Shown here: in pieces, positions 13,370 through 26,339 of the stretch | How positions within the stretch are numbered: the first letter of the stretch is position 1 | Layout: each line of letters opens with the position of its first letter | DNA from: Varroa destructor | Lineage: Eukaryota > Arthropoda > Arachnida > Mesostigmata > Varroidae | Length of the DNA: 64,000 nucleotides | Assembly: GCF_002443255.2 (NCBI RefSeq) | Contig: NW_019211455.1 | Location: 34,377,472 to 34,441,471 of the forward strand | Direction of reading: 5' to 3' | Position numbers and translations under genes: made by a program | Notes under the pieces: model-generated | The model's database searches: none | Seen by the model: only the letters and a program-made list of their open reading frames with translations | Told to the model about the DNA's origin: nothing

Positions 13370-14075
13370 AAGGGAGTCCGTCCGTCTGCGTGTGTGTCTA
13401 TCCAGTCCATACCGATCCTGTAGAGTTTTTTTGAAGCGCTGGTTTCATCCTACGGTAAATTACGTGTCTTGGATTGGATAAATACTTTTTGCGAGGGGAA
13501 TTTTTTCTTATAAGCATAATGTTATCTTGGACAAGTTAACCATTTTTTGCAATTTGCTTGACAAGCGTTTAGTATCTGTAACAAAAAGTTATATTTGAAA
13601 ACTCTTTGTTTGTTCAAATTATGCAATGTTAAACTCAAGCGGTGATCTTCGATATTTGATTTGTTCATTTAGCAAAAAAATTTTCGTTTTTGCCGAACTG
13701 GTTGGGAATCGTCGAAGTATGAACGAGCTCAGGTCATATTTATTGCTCACGAAGTTACTTTTCTGAGAAGGGAATTTCTTCCTCTTAAAGGGAACGTAGT
13801 TATTTGGTTAATTTGTAGAATGGTTCGTAAAATATGAGCCATTTCACAACTTGCCCTATCAATAGAGCACATGCTTTTCGGTCTGATAAATATTTTTTTC
13901 AGGAGCGAAGTTTCTTTTTCTGAAAATCGTAATGCTACTTTGAACCAGTTGACCCGTTTTTGGCTATTTGCTCCACAATTGTTGAGAAATTCTTAAAGGC
14001 CTATTTTGAAAAGATATTTTGCGTTTCAAGTGTTGTTGTACGTTTTTTCCAGTAGCAAACTACCTGGAAGTTTAA
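13370..14075. repeat. Degenerate repeats, about 135-bp periodicity
   Basis: Related segments start near 13491 (GCGAGGGGAATTTTTTCTTA), 13766 (GAGAAGGGAATTTCTTCCTC) and 13901 (GAGCGAAGTTTCTTTTTCTG). Each is preceded by a TAAATA-TTT or similar stretch and followed by a GTTA/GTTG-ACC-like segment. The spacing fits multiples of about 135 bp, with a weaker unit near 13630. The left end starts with a GTCCGTCCGTCTGCGTGTGT stretch. This is an old tandem or satellite-like array, judged by eye. Confidence 0.4.
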
Positions 14076-15030
14076 GAGCAGACTAGTTGAAACGAGTAAA
14101 ACGAGAAGAGTGTCGTGACGTACCAATCGTTATTACAGGAATGTTTTAACAGCAACTGTGTCAAAAAAATCACTCATTTGTCTCTGTGCTCTTTGCTGAT
14201 GCTTTAGTTATTCAAATTCTAGTTGTCAGCTGAGAAATAATCCCCGATTGTGCAAACATGCAACAGATTTTGTGTTCCTCAACAGTTCAAGTGCCACAAG
14301 ATAGCCATTAAATATAATATTGGGAAAAAATGTGGAACTTTCACATTTTTGGAATTTACGGGTTAAGAAAATAAAATTACTATTAAGCGATACCTACAAA
14401 GAAATAATGGAATTAATGCTGCAAGAGCTCAGGATAATGGCAGAGACGAACTGTGAAAGTCCAGGTTTATCGGTAATCGAACTACGGTTTATGTTAGGAT
14501 AGATGTGACGTGGGTAAAATCCATTCACACCGGAATGGGTGTAGTCACAGAAACACAGGTAGCTTATGGACCCCTGTTAACTAGTAAATCATGCAAACGT
14601 GTCCTTTTCTGGACAAAGGAATTCCGCGTTAGTTAGGGTGGAGCAACTGCAACCGTATACTATTATTATTATTCGCTTTTCATATGGATTATATACCTGT
14701 TAGTCTATCACGCCAATGACATTGACCGAGAAAACTGTCAAGCCGGAACGGAATCAGCCTTACCAAATGTAGGCTTGAATGTTGAAAATCATTTCTCAGA
14801 CAAAACCCATAAGGACTGCTATAGGCTACTTCGAAATTAATCTGGGAAACAATTTTTAATTTTCTTGTGAAATGTATTTGAGACGTGTTTGGTGCACATG
14901 CGGTTGTAGTCGTAAACAGTCGGAGAAATGTGCAGTCGTACAATACCGGAAAAATATGGCCGCAGTAGAAGAGTTTTGAAAAGAGATTTTTCATCAACCA
15001 CATTATCAAGGAGCAAAAAATGTTTTCTTC

Positions 15031-15455
15031 TATAATCCCATCCTACTCTACAACTTTTGTGCTGTACTAAGAAATAAAAAAATCCAAAGGCATCATTTAG
15101 ACAGTTTCAATCTTATCTAGTTCGATGCAAACATGGAAAGCATCGGTTGCTGTAATGAATTGTATTCGTCTTGCATATTGCAAATAACTGCAGATGGCTT
15201 CCCACATATCACCGGTGTTTTTACTATAATCCCGTCCTACATACTACACATGATAAAAGCTGTCTCCCTACTTACAATCCTATCTTATTCTGTGATGTAT
15301 GTGCAATTGTAGAAGATTAAAAAAAAACTGGGGTATCGTTTAGAATATTCTAATCCCATTTAGCATCGAGGAAAGCATAGGAAGCACGAACTGTAATCCT
15401 TCTGCATACTATAAATAATAACGGCCGCTTTCCTGTTTATGGCCGGTGTTACTAT
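15031..15455. repeat. Diverged tandem duplication, about 240-bp unit
   Basis: The first copy runs from TATAATCCCATCCTAC (15031) to about 15218. The second runs from ACAATCCTATCTTATTC (15274) to about 15455. Shared landmarks in order: an A-rich run, a CATTTAGA/CGTTTAGA stretch, a GAAAGCAT segment, CTGTAAT, TGCATA, and a CCGGTGTT end. TATAATCCCGTCCTAC recurs at 15224 between the copies. No coding potential. Confidence 0.65.
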
Positions 15456-15486
15456 TGGTAAAAATCTATATATTACAGTGACGACG

Positions 15487-15891
15487 CGTTAGTACCCCTA
15501 CAAATGCTATTTATTCAAGAGTGATTTTCTGTTAATAGTCGTTCAAAATGTTCTGTAACAAGGTCGCGAGATTATCCCTAATATTGTCGAGCCATCATTA
15601 TAACTCTGCTGCGCCTACTCTACTTACTCGAACCTGCACTTTGTTGGCTGCTCCCTTTGCGCTTGCTAATGCACGCAGACACACCTCTAATATTTTGACC
15701 TCTATTTTGTTTTAATACTTAATCAATGGTAGGTTTAGCAGCTCCACCACAGACTTCACCCTTGTGGCTTGCCGACCACTTCGTCCGTCTTTAAATTTTT
15801 AGCAGTCTTTCAGCAATATGGCTTGACAATCCCTTCTCTTCTCGCCAACAAATGTAGTGATTAGTACCACCACAAATGCTATTTATTTGAG
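15487..15891. repeat. Direct repeats flanking a 340-bp GC-richer segment
   Basis: TTAGTACCCCTACAAATGCT (from about 15490) recurs as TTAGTACCACCACAAATGCT (from about 15860). Both are followed by ATTTATT and an AGTGA/GAGTGA end. The enclosed segment is GC-richer, with no recognisable protein. These could be ends of an old LTR-type or tandem element; the pair is short, so this stays open. Confidence 0.6.
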
Positions 15892-15899
15892 TGACACCT

Positions 15900-18800
15900 C
15901 GTCCTTGCATAGCGATAGACACAGATATGTTTACGACTATTACCGCGGGCCGTAATAATGTCTATATTGTATGTATCGCTATACTTACTAGAAACTTTCC
16001 GAGAAGCCCTGTAACGTGCACCAAGCTTTACATTTAGACCTCTTTAGACGCTTTACATTTACTCCTCCTCTGTAATGTAATACTCATATCCAGTAAAAAT
16101 CAGTCATACATCATTCCGGTTAATATATGTAGTTACACTTGCGGTCCAAAACCGGAATCAGCGACTGAAGGACTTATTTTATGACCATTTTACTATGCAG
16201 GACAGCTTTCAGGCTGTATGCCTCAAAATGCAAATTTTTGTTGCGTTTCTTCATCGAAACATGTGTTGATTCTCGCCTGTATATAATCATCAAAATGTAT
16301 ACAATCTTAATATGGAATGCACTCGTGAATAATCAAGTTTTCAAGATGATGGGAAAAACTATGACTAGGACAAAACTTTAAAAATATTAAATAAATCTTA
16401 GCCTACAAAATAGAATTTCACTTAGATCCTTTCCTAGCGGGCTACTACCGCGTATTTTAGATTTATGTTAAGGAAAGTGAACTTTAATACGTAAGTAAGT
16501 TATTTGTTTGTGGTACATCTATTAATACAATCAGTTTTGCTCAAATACAGTATATATATGGCCATTTTCTGTCTATTTAAAATAACGTGCGAGAAGGCAG
16601 CATTGGATCTCTAGGTACACTTAAATAAGATAATTTTAATGATTTAAAGATTGTTTAATTCCACTAATCTATCAAAAAGCCATTCCATCCCATCCACTAA
16701 AATCCAAGATACGACTCACTAAGTATCGGTATCTCGGTAACGCTAAGTCTAAGTGACGCTTGTTTAACTATACCGGAAACGACATTTCTGGTATACTTAG
16801 ACAATTGATGTTGAATTTTCAAAAGTCCACTTTAGCTCTGTCATTGATATTTATACGATTTGGCTCACTGTTAACAGTAGATGCATGACCGACTTGCAAG
16901 ATCGACTCCGAAAAATTCCAGACATGGGTAATGTCGTTAAAGAATAGAGAATAGTCGAGACAACTATCTTGTATGGCTCCAATATTTATATTTACCATTC
17001 CGTATATATAATACCATTGTTGATATAGACACAATGAGTTCATTTTAATGTAATGCTCAGTACCGTCACGTGCTGTGCCTAAGGGGCGAGGAAGATTACG
17101 CTTCGAAGACGATAACCCGGTGTACTGTGCTCAACTATCTTCAATAAATGTTTAAAAGAGCTAACATTCAATGAGCTTTAAAGGAGAGGTTAAAAAATTT
17201 ACACATTTCCTATGCACATCCGGGAATGCCCAAGGGGCAGAAACAGACTAGAGAGCTTTTTCTAAAACTAAATTACTTAGGGCACGAGAGATTGGCAGAG
17301 ATAGAGACTGCTTAGCAGGAGGTGCCATCAACCCGCTGACCCAATGATACCAGCTTTCCAGGCAATTTGTAATATTGTTGAATAAAGATTTAGGCCTTTG
17401 GGATAAAATACTTTTAATTTTAATGATAATAATATACATAAGTAATTTTATAAGGCTTTTTTAGAGCCAAAAACAAGCAAAATCAATAACGACTAATCTC
17501 CAGGATTCATCATCTGTTTAAGAAGACCAGATAGGAAATCTGACCAAAAATCTATATAGGAGCTTGTTTATGTTTGTAAACAAAGGACGACTAGCAGGTT
17601 GTCAAGCAATAAATATGGCAACATTTTCGGACTGTCCTGATAAGCTACACTTTGGAAGAGCATTTGGTTTTCGTAAAAACACATTTTTGAAAGGGCAAGC
17701 CAATAGGGGTAACATTACGCAAGTATCGCGCAGAATATGGACGACACTTCTTGTTGACGGAGGTAATACTAAGGTGATCGATCAGGAGTTTCGAAGGAAC
17801 TGAGTCACTTGCAGATAAATCGAAGCCAGAAAGACAACAAACCGGACGAATAAGTCATAACATCGGAGTAGTATATTAGACCGAAAGTGAAAACAGTTCG
17901 ATTAAGAATATTTATTTTTAATTGAGAGTGGAAGATGGGTATATGTCGCTAAGTAGAACAGTGCTGCTTATCATCACTGCATCAAGAGCTAGTTCTACAC
18001 GTTACGTTTCTGGAGCCTTCAGAAATATGTCTGTAAAGCAGAGCAGTTGTGCACTAAGCCAAATCAAATAATCAAGCAATTCGAAGCATCACGTAATCCG
18101 AAAAATTCTTACTTTTAATCAAATTATCAGAATCTTAAGGTTAATTTATGCAGGAAACAACCAACAAATAATACATAGAATTTATTCGCTTTTAGTGGCA
18201 GTTGTTTAACAACAAGGCCGACATAAAGATATATAAGGACAAATTGTATGATATGAAGTATCATTTTTTTCGATAATGATCGTTTACTCACGTCATTTGG
18301 ATTACAGCATTCACAGGCATAAAAATTAGAATCGATACTGTGAGTTATGACATGAGTGCAAAGCCTGCAAAACTAATTAGTATGCCAAGCTCCCAAGCTA
18401 GGCCACTAGAGGGCTGCTAGCTGTACACTAACACAACTTCCTCTTTATCTACCGCGAATACACCCCTCATTTAACCACTGAAAACGCGCATCTATATAAA
18501 ACGTGGTTTGCAAAATGGATGAAAAGGTAGCGGTTTTCCCGGCTCAGATCTTTCCAGCCATTGCGTCCGTGCCGAAAAATATATTGTATATTATTACAGC
18601 GATACCGCAAGTCTAAAACGAGATTTCAGACCTTCGGTGAAAGCTGCTTAGAAGTGTAATAGGAGTGAAGTTCTTAAATGATTCCCGAAAAAAGGAGAGG
18701 CTTTACTTACCTAATCATATTCGCGGACATTCCTGAAAATGGAAGGCTAATGCATATTCAAAAAGTCGCAGAAATACCTAAAGCTCAAAATATACTAATT

Positions 18801-21050
18801 ATAATAATGTTATAAATCTATAATCATTTGGCACAATCGTAGGAAAATTGTAGGAAGCGCTTATGCTCGTTCCGGAACTGTACTTGTCTGTGAAAACTAG
18901 GGCAGTGAGCACAAAGATAAGTACGTATATTTTTAATACGCGATACCCAGGTCCAAGAAATGCTACCAAGTTGCCTTCTTGTCACAGACATTACGTACGA
19001 ACTGTTTATGGGACATATTTGTGGAATGGTTCAAAAGAAGAACCTCAAATATTTTTCACTTTTGATAATATACAACGCAGATGCTTTATTACGAGGGCAA
19101 ACATTTAGTAATACTTTAGCTGACACCGTAGCTTAATTTTACATTGAAAAAAAAGTCACAAAAATATGCGACGTTCCGGGATTTCATATCTTGTGCAGTG
19201 CCCTCCTGGAGACTAGGTAGCCTTAGGTTTCTTACTTTCTTTTTCCAAAAGATCTTTATGCTTTTTAAGAAAAAAAAAGCTTTTAAATAGATATAAAATA
19301 ATGTATATGCATAGTGTTAAAACGGGCGCTTTTGCAAATTGGTGCATGAACATATCATTGCAATAAATTTTAAGTTCCCAGGCATATGCTGATAAACGGA
19401 GCCAATTGTTGCTTTAATCGGCCAAGGAAGACCAAAGTTCTAGGTGGCAAAATGTACAGGTAAAAGAATGCACAGAAAATAACAGATAAATGTACAGAAA
19501 GAAAAAACAGATAGCCCTAGTTTTACAGCCCTATGAACGCAAAAAAGCAAGTACCTTCAAACCAGACTATTAATATTTTAAAAGGGTATCAAAAGAATAA
19601 TATATTAATATCTGTTAAATGCGCCGTGACTTACTAGAAATAACTAAATGTGCAATGCTTTGCGCCTAGGACAATTGACTAAAATACTGGCTCGATGCTA
19701 TAGTTCTGCTGGCGATTACACTAATTAGATACACTTATCAGAAACTATTGAATGAACGGTTAGGCTAGTGACAAAAACAGAATCGTCTCGCAGTAACTTA
19801 CATTTCGCGCGATGTGATCACTTTCACGATTGAACAGCGACTATTGCATGTGGTCAGATTCTCGTCTCTAAATGTAAAAGATCGTTACTGCTACGGCCAT
19901 TGAATATATAGGAGCACTGTGTAGCTGTAACTAGTCTAGAAACGATTTAGAATAGCTTAGCTAAGTTAACCGCAAAGTGGTGCAATAAAGAGATTTCAGG
20001 TAACTATTCTAAAAATTGTGACGCCTCAGGTGAACGTATTTCTTGTAGAAAGCGTACCATAACATGAAGTACTTACTTATTACAGTTGCATGTCGTAATT
20101 CGCGTGAAATAAGGTATTAGCACGTGCAATAATGCTTGCAAATTACGTAAGTTTTCCTCAATATGGCAATTTTACGTTGATCTGACTAAGCAGTCAGGGT
20201 GTTTAAATGTCTGTAAAGTAGTTATTACGTATATTCTATTTATTCGTCGTTATAATCGTTTCGGTGTGAATATTAATCCTATGAATAAAGTATTCTGTAG
20301 GTCTTGTGATTGTCATGAAATTTACGTAGATGAATAGCAAAAATGCAGGAAAAATCTCAGATACTTACAGATACTTAGAAAAAGTTCACTCAGGCATCGC
20401 AGGGGAATCCTATTGGTATTATTACTAAGTCCATATCTTTCTCTGCCCTAAGTAAACTACAATAAGTATCTAATTTGTCATTGACCAAATACTCTTTCGA
20501 TATTCGCTGCTCTGTGGATTACTTTCTATTCTTAATCCATTACTAATTAGGTAAATTATAATAACAACATAGAGTTTTATTGCTCTGAGATCATCTTTTT
20601 CAAGTTTAGGATGGACCCACATGAAAAAAGAACTTAACCTAAAGCACCTTACAAGCACAATTCCTCTAGATCCTCTGTAGTACATAACATGACCAGGTTA
20701 CTCTAATAGCCCGATTGCCTACTCTGCTTTGCAAAAGAGCGCCAGCGTGTTTAGCTAATTCTTATAAAGATTGGGATTTTGGCTTTCATCTTAATAAAAT
20801 GCGATTTTGATACCCTACGTAATGAAGGCAACCATGGCTCATCAAAACTTAATATGAATATGGTTGTGCACACTATATCTTACGTAAAATCATCTTTTTG
20901 GCTAAATGTACTGTGGTGTAATCTGCTGAATCACACGCGTTACGTTCTCCAAGGGATCTTTCACTGCAGATTTTTATTATACCATTCCAAAATAAACGTT
21001 AACTGAGACACAATTTATTATCATATATACCATTTGGATTTTATTAGCTG
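15900..21050. other. AT-rich sequence, no gene recognised
   Basis: ORFs at 16819-17043 (-), 17564-17803 (+) and 18863-19108 (+) are 74-81 codons long and show no recognisable motif, start context or splice-supported extension. Nothing else is supported here. Confidence 0.5.
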
Positions 21051-21079
21051 AGATAAATTGATCTTTAATGAGCTTCTCT

Positions 21080-21990
21080 ATAACGCCAGTGACAACAGAG
21101 GATCTGGAAGACGTACGAATACCACAATTATTACTATCTTTTTTATCATTTTTTTCCCTATTACCTGTGGCGTTATCAGTAATAACGGTATTATAAGTGT
21201 AGTCAGTACTGCTATGAAGCGACGCTTGCAAGATAGTTTCTCTTGTCAGGCGTGGTGCGGAATATTTTCCAAAAATATCCTATTAGCCATTACTGTTATC
21301 GGTAGTGCTACTGTTCTATCCTGGTTCCTGAAAACTGATGGCATAGGATAAACGGTGAGAATACAATTGGTTGATATACTAAGCTTGTCTCTTATATGAC
21401 GAGCATTTCGACTGAGCTTACGACATCGTCGGAAGAAAAAATGCAGGCTCGATAAATCAATGTAATACGTAGTGGCTGCTATTGTTGTAGCTACTATAGC
21501 TTTCCTTTACATTTGTCGGCTCCTTGTGTTATTTGCTGGGATTGTCGACGCCTCCTCTAAGACGGCCTGCTATTTCTTATTAGAGGGCATTCGTTTACGA
21601 GGTGGCCGTAAATAGGAGCAAGGGATATGAACAGGACTGCATGTTGTGTCCGAGCAAGCTGCCTACCTCGATATCGAATAGCACATGTGCAGTAAGCTGC
21701 CTGACGGGGAGCAGGTTGAACAAAGGTGTTCCAGGTTGTAAAATCAACGGTAGTGAGAAGAAAGCTTAAGTTGACTCTCGCTAAAACTTGGACTTAAAAA
21801 CTCCAACAGTCTGTTGGTCTGCTTCACCAAAAGGTAATCTTGTTCATTAAGCCTTTGCTCCTGTAGGTTTCATCTAATGTAGTTGGTTTTTTTTATATAA
21901 TTATCGGTTAGCTAGTATTAGTTAGACTTCCTTGCCGCTTGTACATATGTAACGTGCTTACAAACGATTAGATAAGTGTTTTTCTAACGA
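21080..21990. repeat. Unidentified dispersed repeat, copy 1
   Basis: This 0.9-kb stretch is clearly related, in the same orientation, to 38060-38950. Shared blocks in order include AGTGCTACTGTTCTA, GAAAAAATGCA, TACTATAG, GAGGGCATTCGTTTA and TGTGTCCGAGCAAG, then a TTGACT/AAAACTT segment. Both copies are degenerate. On the - strand parts of the two copies keep a similar frame (VDN, PTN, a shared stop, then AFF), which could be an old ORF or plain DNA similarity. No transposon family could be named. Confidence 0.8.
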
Positions 21991-22239
21991 TAATAGAAAC
22001 ACAATATAATACCGTTCACAACGGAAACAAAAATAGTTGTTCTCAATTATTGGCATTCCAAGCTTGTATATTATTACCAAGTATTAGCTGCCTTAGCAGC
22101 TAAATAGATAGAGTTATACAATTAGCTTTACCAGTAGTACATCATGTAAAAACATTAACTGCCAAGCTCAAGACTTGACACGTGTGTTCAAGTTTATACA
22201 TTTATATCAGGATGGTTGGAGTATGCACACATAAGGATA

Positions 22240-22900
22240 AGGCGCGCTGACCACGACAATGGTCTGGTTCACTGTTAAAGTAATGGGGCGCATGGCAGAA
22301 AACACACTGCTGCTGGTGTTCCCATGTAATTCTCCTCTCTCTTCCTGTGCGTACCGCCTAGAAACGGCCTCCGCAAGCACTGATTCGATTTGGTGGAGGG
22401 CTAATGCTCTGAGGGACAGAGTCACGGAATGACGGAGAAGCCAACAAACCGACAATAGCCTCCTGCAGCAGCGCTCTGCTGCAGCTTACAGTTGTCAGTG
22501 GTTAGTCGGCGGGCTCATTGCTATAGACGTTGCTGTCGTTTTCCGATCGACGACTCAGGGGCAGTTAAACCGGTGGACGGCGCCGTGGTTCCATGCTTTT
22601 TGTTCCCGTGACGACAGCTAAAACCACCACTTAGCTGCAGAATTTCTACTCATTGTTCCATGTGTAGTAGCAGTAGTGATAGTGGTGGCTGTGGAGATCC
22701 GTGTATGGTTATTGGCTTCCGTTTGTGAGTGACTCATATCAGCCACTCAGTCTGTCAGTTGATCGCCATTGCTGGTTGTGGGCGGGCATGATCTGCTTAT
22801 GCGTCCCTCATTGGCAGTCGTGGACCATGTGATACTCGTCAGCCATTGAAGATGTGAATCTAGGCCAGTGCAGCCACTGAATGTACGTTGATTAATAGAA
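22240..22900 (+). promoter_or_regulatory. GC-richer tract, candidate promoter and 5' UTR of the EAAT gene
   Basis: This tract is clearly richer in GC than its flanks and lies just upstream of the probable first coding exon. It holds several TCAGT matches to the arthropod initiator, including a close pair in CACTCAGTCTGTCAGTTG near 22745, and a short palindrome (CTGCAGCAG...CTGCTGCAG, about 22463-22485). No long conserved ORF is convincing. A non-coding leader exon spliced to the acceptor at 23325 would fit, but I could not choose a single donor. It could also be an unrelated old repeat. Confidence 0.35.
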
Positions 22901-23325
22901 CATACCTTCGGAATAATTAAGTAAACAATATCAAGATTAACCACGACAACATCGTAAAATGGATACTAAGTTTTGCTTTACGCTCTGCGCAAAATTACGG
23001 ATAAAGGGTTTCATATATCTCATACTCAGGATAAATATACCATCAAGGTGAACAAGTCGAACTGGAGTAGTGCCGTGTACAAAACGGATAAGTGCAGCGT
23101 TATTCCACATCTCAGTGAAACAGTACGCCTAAAGCAGTTTCGGTATCCTCACTTCTTCTACCTGTTAAAGGATTATAGGAATATGGTCTAACCTTGTGAT
23201 GTGCTTCTACCCCTATTACAGTTAATGTGTCTAACGTCTAACGTGCGCGTCACTGATATTTTTGCTGTTTGTGTCATTGTTATTGTCCTCTCTTGCTATT
23301 CTCATTTCATGCGTATCTATTTCAG

Positions 23326-23511
23326 TAAGGTGAGCTAAGGCGTGGTTTAGTGGGGATTGCGTGGCGTGCGCTGAAGGGCGCGATGTCGAGCTCACAAACG
23401 GGAAGCAAGGGCGAAGATGCCTCGACGCCCATGCTGCCCGGCGGAGCGAGTGGTGCAAGCCAAGCGCACGTCATCCGCATGGACTCCAGCACCACCAATC
23501 TACAATCATCG
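23326..23511 (+). CDS. Probable first coding exon of the EAAT gene (N-terminal cytoplasmic tail)
   Basis: Seen: a pyrimidine-rich tract ending TATCTATTTCAG precedes this exon. An in-frame TAA opens it (23326), and the first ATG in that frame is at 23383, with G at -3. From there 43 codons rich in Ser, Gly, Ala and Thr run to a strong GTGAGT donor at 23512. Codon use is GC-rich compared with the surrounding AT-rich DNA, which suggests selection on coding sequence. The donor is phase 0 and the EAAT exon at 61871 also begins in phase 0, so the two join without a frame break. Known: many EAAT proteins have a short, poorly conserved hydrophilic N-terminus of this size before TM1. Inferred: this is that tail. 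The tail cannot be identified by motif, so it could belong to another + strand gene, and an intervening small exon could have been missed. Confidence 0.6.
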
Positions 23512-23599
23512 GTGAGTGCGTCAGATATATTGTTTGCACTGGATTTATGTAATCCAAATATTATTATAGTTTGACATGTGCTAGTTGTTTCCATTCAAG

Positions 23600-25700
23600 A
23601 GCCTATCAGAATCTTCTCTACCCATATATTTGGCGATACTGTATAAAGGTATATCAAACAACAAGAGCTGCACTATAGATGTTATTAAAAAAGATGAAGA
23701 AGCTGCGCCAATGTAACAGTCAATGTATCCCATTGATTTATAGAGCAATGTATCCGCCAAATGCGCATATAAACTATTTAGGACGTAGAGCGTCCTTTTT
23801 TAAATATGTCTGTATATGCCTATCAATTCAACTGTTACTTAAATTTCAAAGTTGAGCTGAGCTACTCACAGATGTAAAAATCTGTAGTGCTCGTATGAAT
23901 ATCTTTTGGCTGGATGCATAATCTAAATTTTCCATACCGTTGTCAATCACCGCAAACGCAGACGAAAGTTGAGCTTTCTTGAGCAACAAACCGAAATGTT
24001 ACATTGGTTCTTAATATTCTCGATTGAGAAATCTATTTGTTCAATACAATATTTTAGAGTAGTAGTTGCCTTTATCATAGAGTATAGGGGTGATGCATTG
24101 TTGAAAAAGATAGCTCTAAGATCATCCCAGTCATTCGTATGCAACAGCGAAGCATAATTGATTTCGACTTTGAAATTTCAAGACCTCGCAAAATATTCTA
24201 CGAATTGTTGAAAATGATATTTCGTCAATTCTGTGTACATTCAAGCTGTCACAATCATGAAATACGGCGTTTCTCAAAAACTAGAACGTCGTTCACCTGA
24301 TTGGGACCATACATGAATATGAAATTCAAGTTAAGAGTTTAAATACAGTCTTAAAGTAATTGTTTTTTAAGATTATCTATAGTTACATATCCAAGATAAT
24401 AGGAATTTTCTAAATGTTTGCATTTTAACTTAATTAGTGGGAACGTTGGCTGAGAGTGTGCTTTTAAAATTTTGAAGTAGAAGTACAGTAATCTCCTTAT
24501 TTGCTGCTTTCATCAGAGCGACTAACAAAACTGGATATTTACCACGGGTTTCCTAAAAGACTAAACAAAGAACCTTGATGAAATTCTGAAAGGCTGGTCA
24601 AATCTTAATAAAAGATAAATTTAGAAAGAATAATTGACAGTGTATTTTGACGAACTATAATAGTTCAGTGTTCTCCTCTGTATTGACTACGGAGGCGAAG
24701 CTTTTGGACGTTTGCCAGAGAAGTATTACATTCAAAAGGTAAAGGTGAACATTCTAGCTTTTTATAACATTTTAGTGAACCTATGCGTGACAAAATGCGG
24801 ATTTTATTTACTATGTTACTATATCTATATATAGTATTATTTTAAGTGGATAGTCTGATGAATATACAATAATTTTCGAAATTATTATTTGCTTATCAGC
24901 GAGCTATTTGAGCCGCAGTGCATCAACTAATTTTTATCATTATACATTCCATCATAGCCAACATCAAGTGAGATAGATCACAGCTATCCGGCCCCATAGA
25001 GACAAAAGTTGTTCGGCTTACTGTGCATTAATGGTAGCCGTCAAATTATTTACACCAAAGATTATGAATAGAATATATTATGAGTAAAATAAAAATGATT
25101 TTTGCTTGTTCTAACTTATCGATATGTATGACATAAAACAGCAAAAAAAGGATACCATATATAACAATAGATACTTAGTGATTCACAGAGAACGTCCTAA
25201 ATACTCCAATAACATATCTGCATACTGTGTGCTTTAAGGTAGGTTACATAAGAATATCAGTGTTTAATTTTTCAGATTTATTGCTTGGCTTTTATTCTGT
25301 GATACGTCGATGTGAAAACATTACACTCATAATATTTGATTCTCAAACAGCGTTTAATAACCCCTCTGTTCTTTTATGGCGGAACTATATATCGTCGTTG
25401 AGTATATTAGAATACCTCGGCGCCAGCTGTGAAAGACAAAATTTCAAAATTTATTACATGTGTATATGTATTTAGTCTTTTACTTTATGTACCACAGCGC
25501 CACTTATAATAAGTTATGAAACTATAAATAAGTAAAGTCTAGTAGAGTCTTTGTCTTTCAAATGATGGGGGCAAAAAAGATCTGACATGCTAATTATATT
25601 AAAACTATTTTTCAACTGTAAGGAAAGGCAAGTTATCTTTTGGCTCTAAAACAGATTGTTGAATATCAACACATGTATTTAAAGTTGAATAAAATCTTTT
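23600..25700 (+). other. Intronic AT-rich sequence, nothing recognised
   Basis: No ORF above 82 codons and no repeat or domain is visible. Confidence 0.5.
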
Positions 25701-25721
25701 TACTACCACAATTGAACTGAC

Positions 25722-26330
25722 ATGGTCTTCACCAGACGCAAAAGCAAAAAGGTGAACGTTGTATTAGCCTATATTAGGCGAGTATACGTAATGGTCGAGT
25801 CGACTGTCAGCGATCGCCTACAAAAAGCAGACCGTCTGTTCTTCACGAAAATAGACAAATATTTCCCTGCATCTGTTGTCGAGTTTGAGGGTAGCGTGAC
25901 ATTGATGGGTGACCGGAATGGTGTCAAACTGCACGGGACACTACTCGCTGGTTGTGTCGTTCATAGAATCATCATAGACCTCTGTCGAGTTTTGTATGAG
26001 GGGCCAGCCGTGATATTTCTGTTTCGTTGCCACTGATGCTGACTCAATAAGAGCCAATTGAGTTTCTCACTCGATAGCGCGGGGATGCCCGACCACATAA
26101 GAACTCTCTAGCTACCATCAGACCACAGAATCAAAGCTACCAAAACGTTACTACTAAGAGTACCCTTACTACAACCACCACTATTAAACGGAACATTATT
26201 GGACGTATGAGTCGTCTCTCGCACCCGTCCATCAAAATAAATAGAATAACGGAATTGTTTTACGCAATGAAAGCTACACAGCGTTACTACAAAGATAAGC
26301 GACTGCGCACCTACCATAAACAGCATCTGT
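25722..26330. other. GC-richer pocket with unrecognised ORFs
   Basis: A 104-codon + strand ORF (25722-26036, starting MVFTRRKSKKVNVV) and a 72-codon - strand ORF (26108-26326) lie in a pocket that is GC-richer than its flanks. I recognise no domain in either. There is no good splice or start evidence. An old transposon remnant is as likely as a host exon. Confidence 0.3.
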
Positions 26331-26339
26331 GATCGTATT

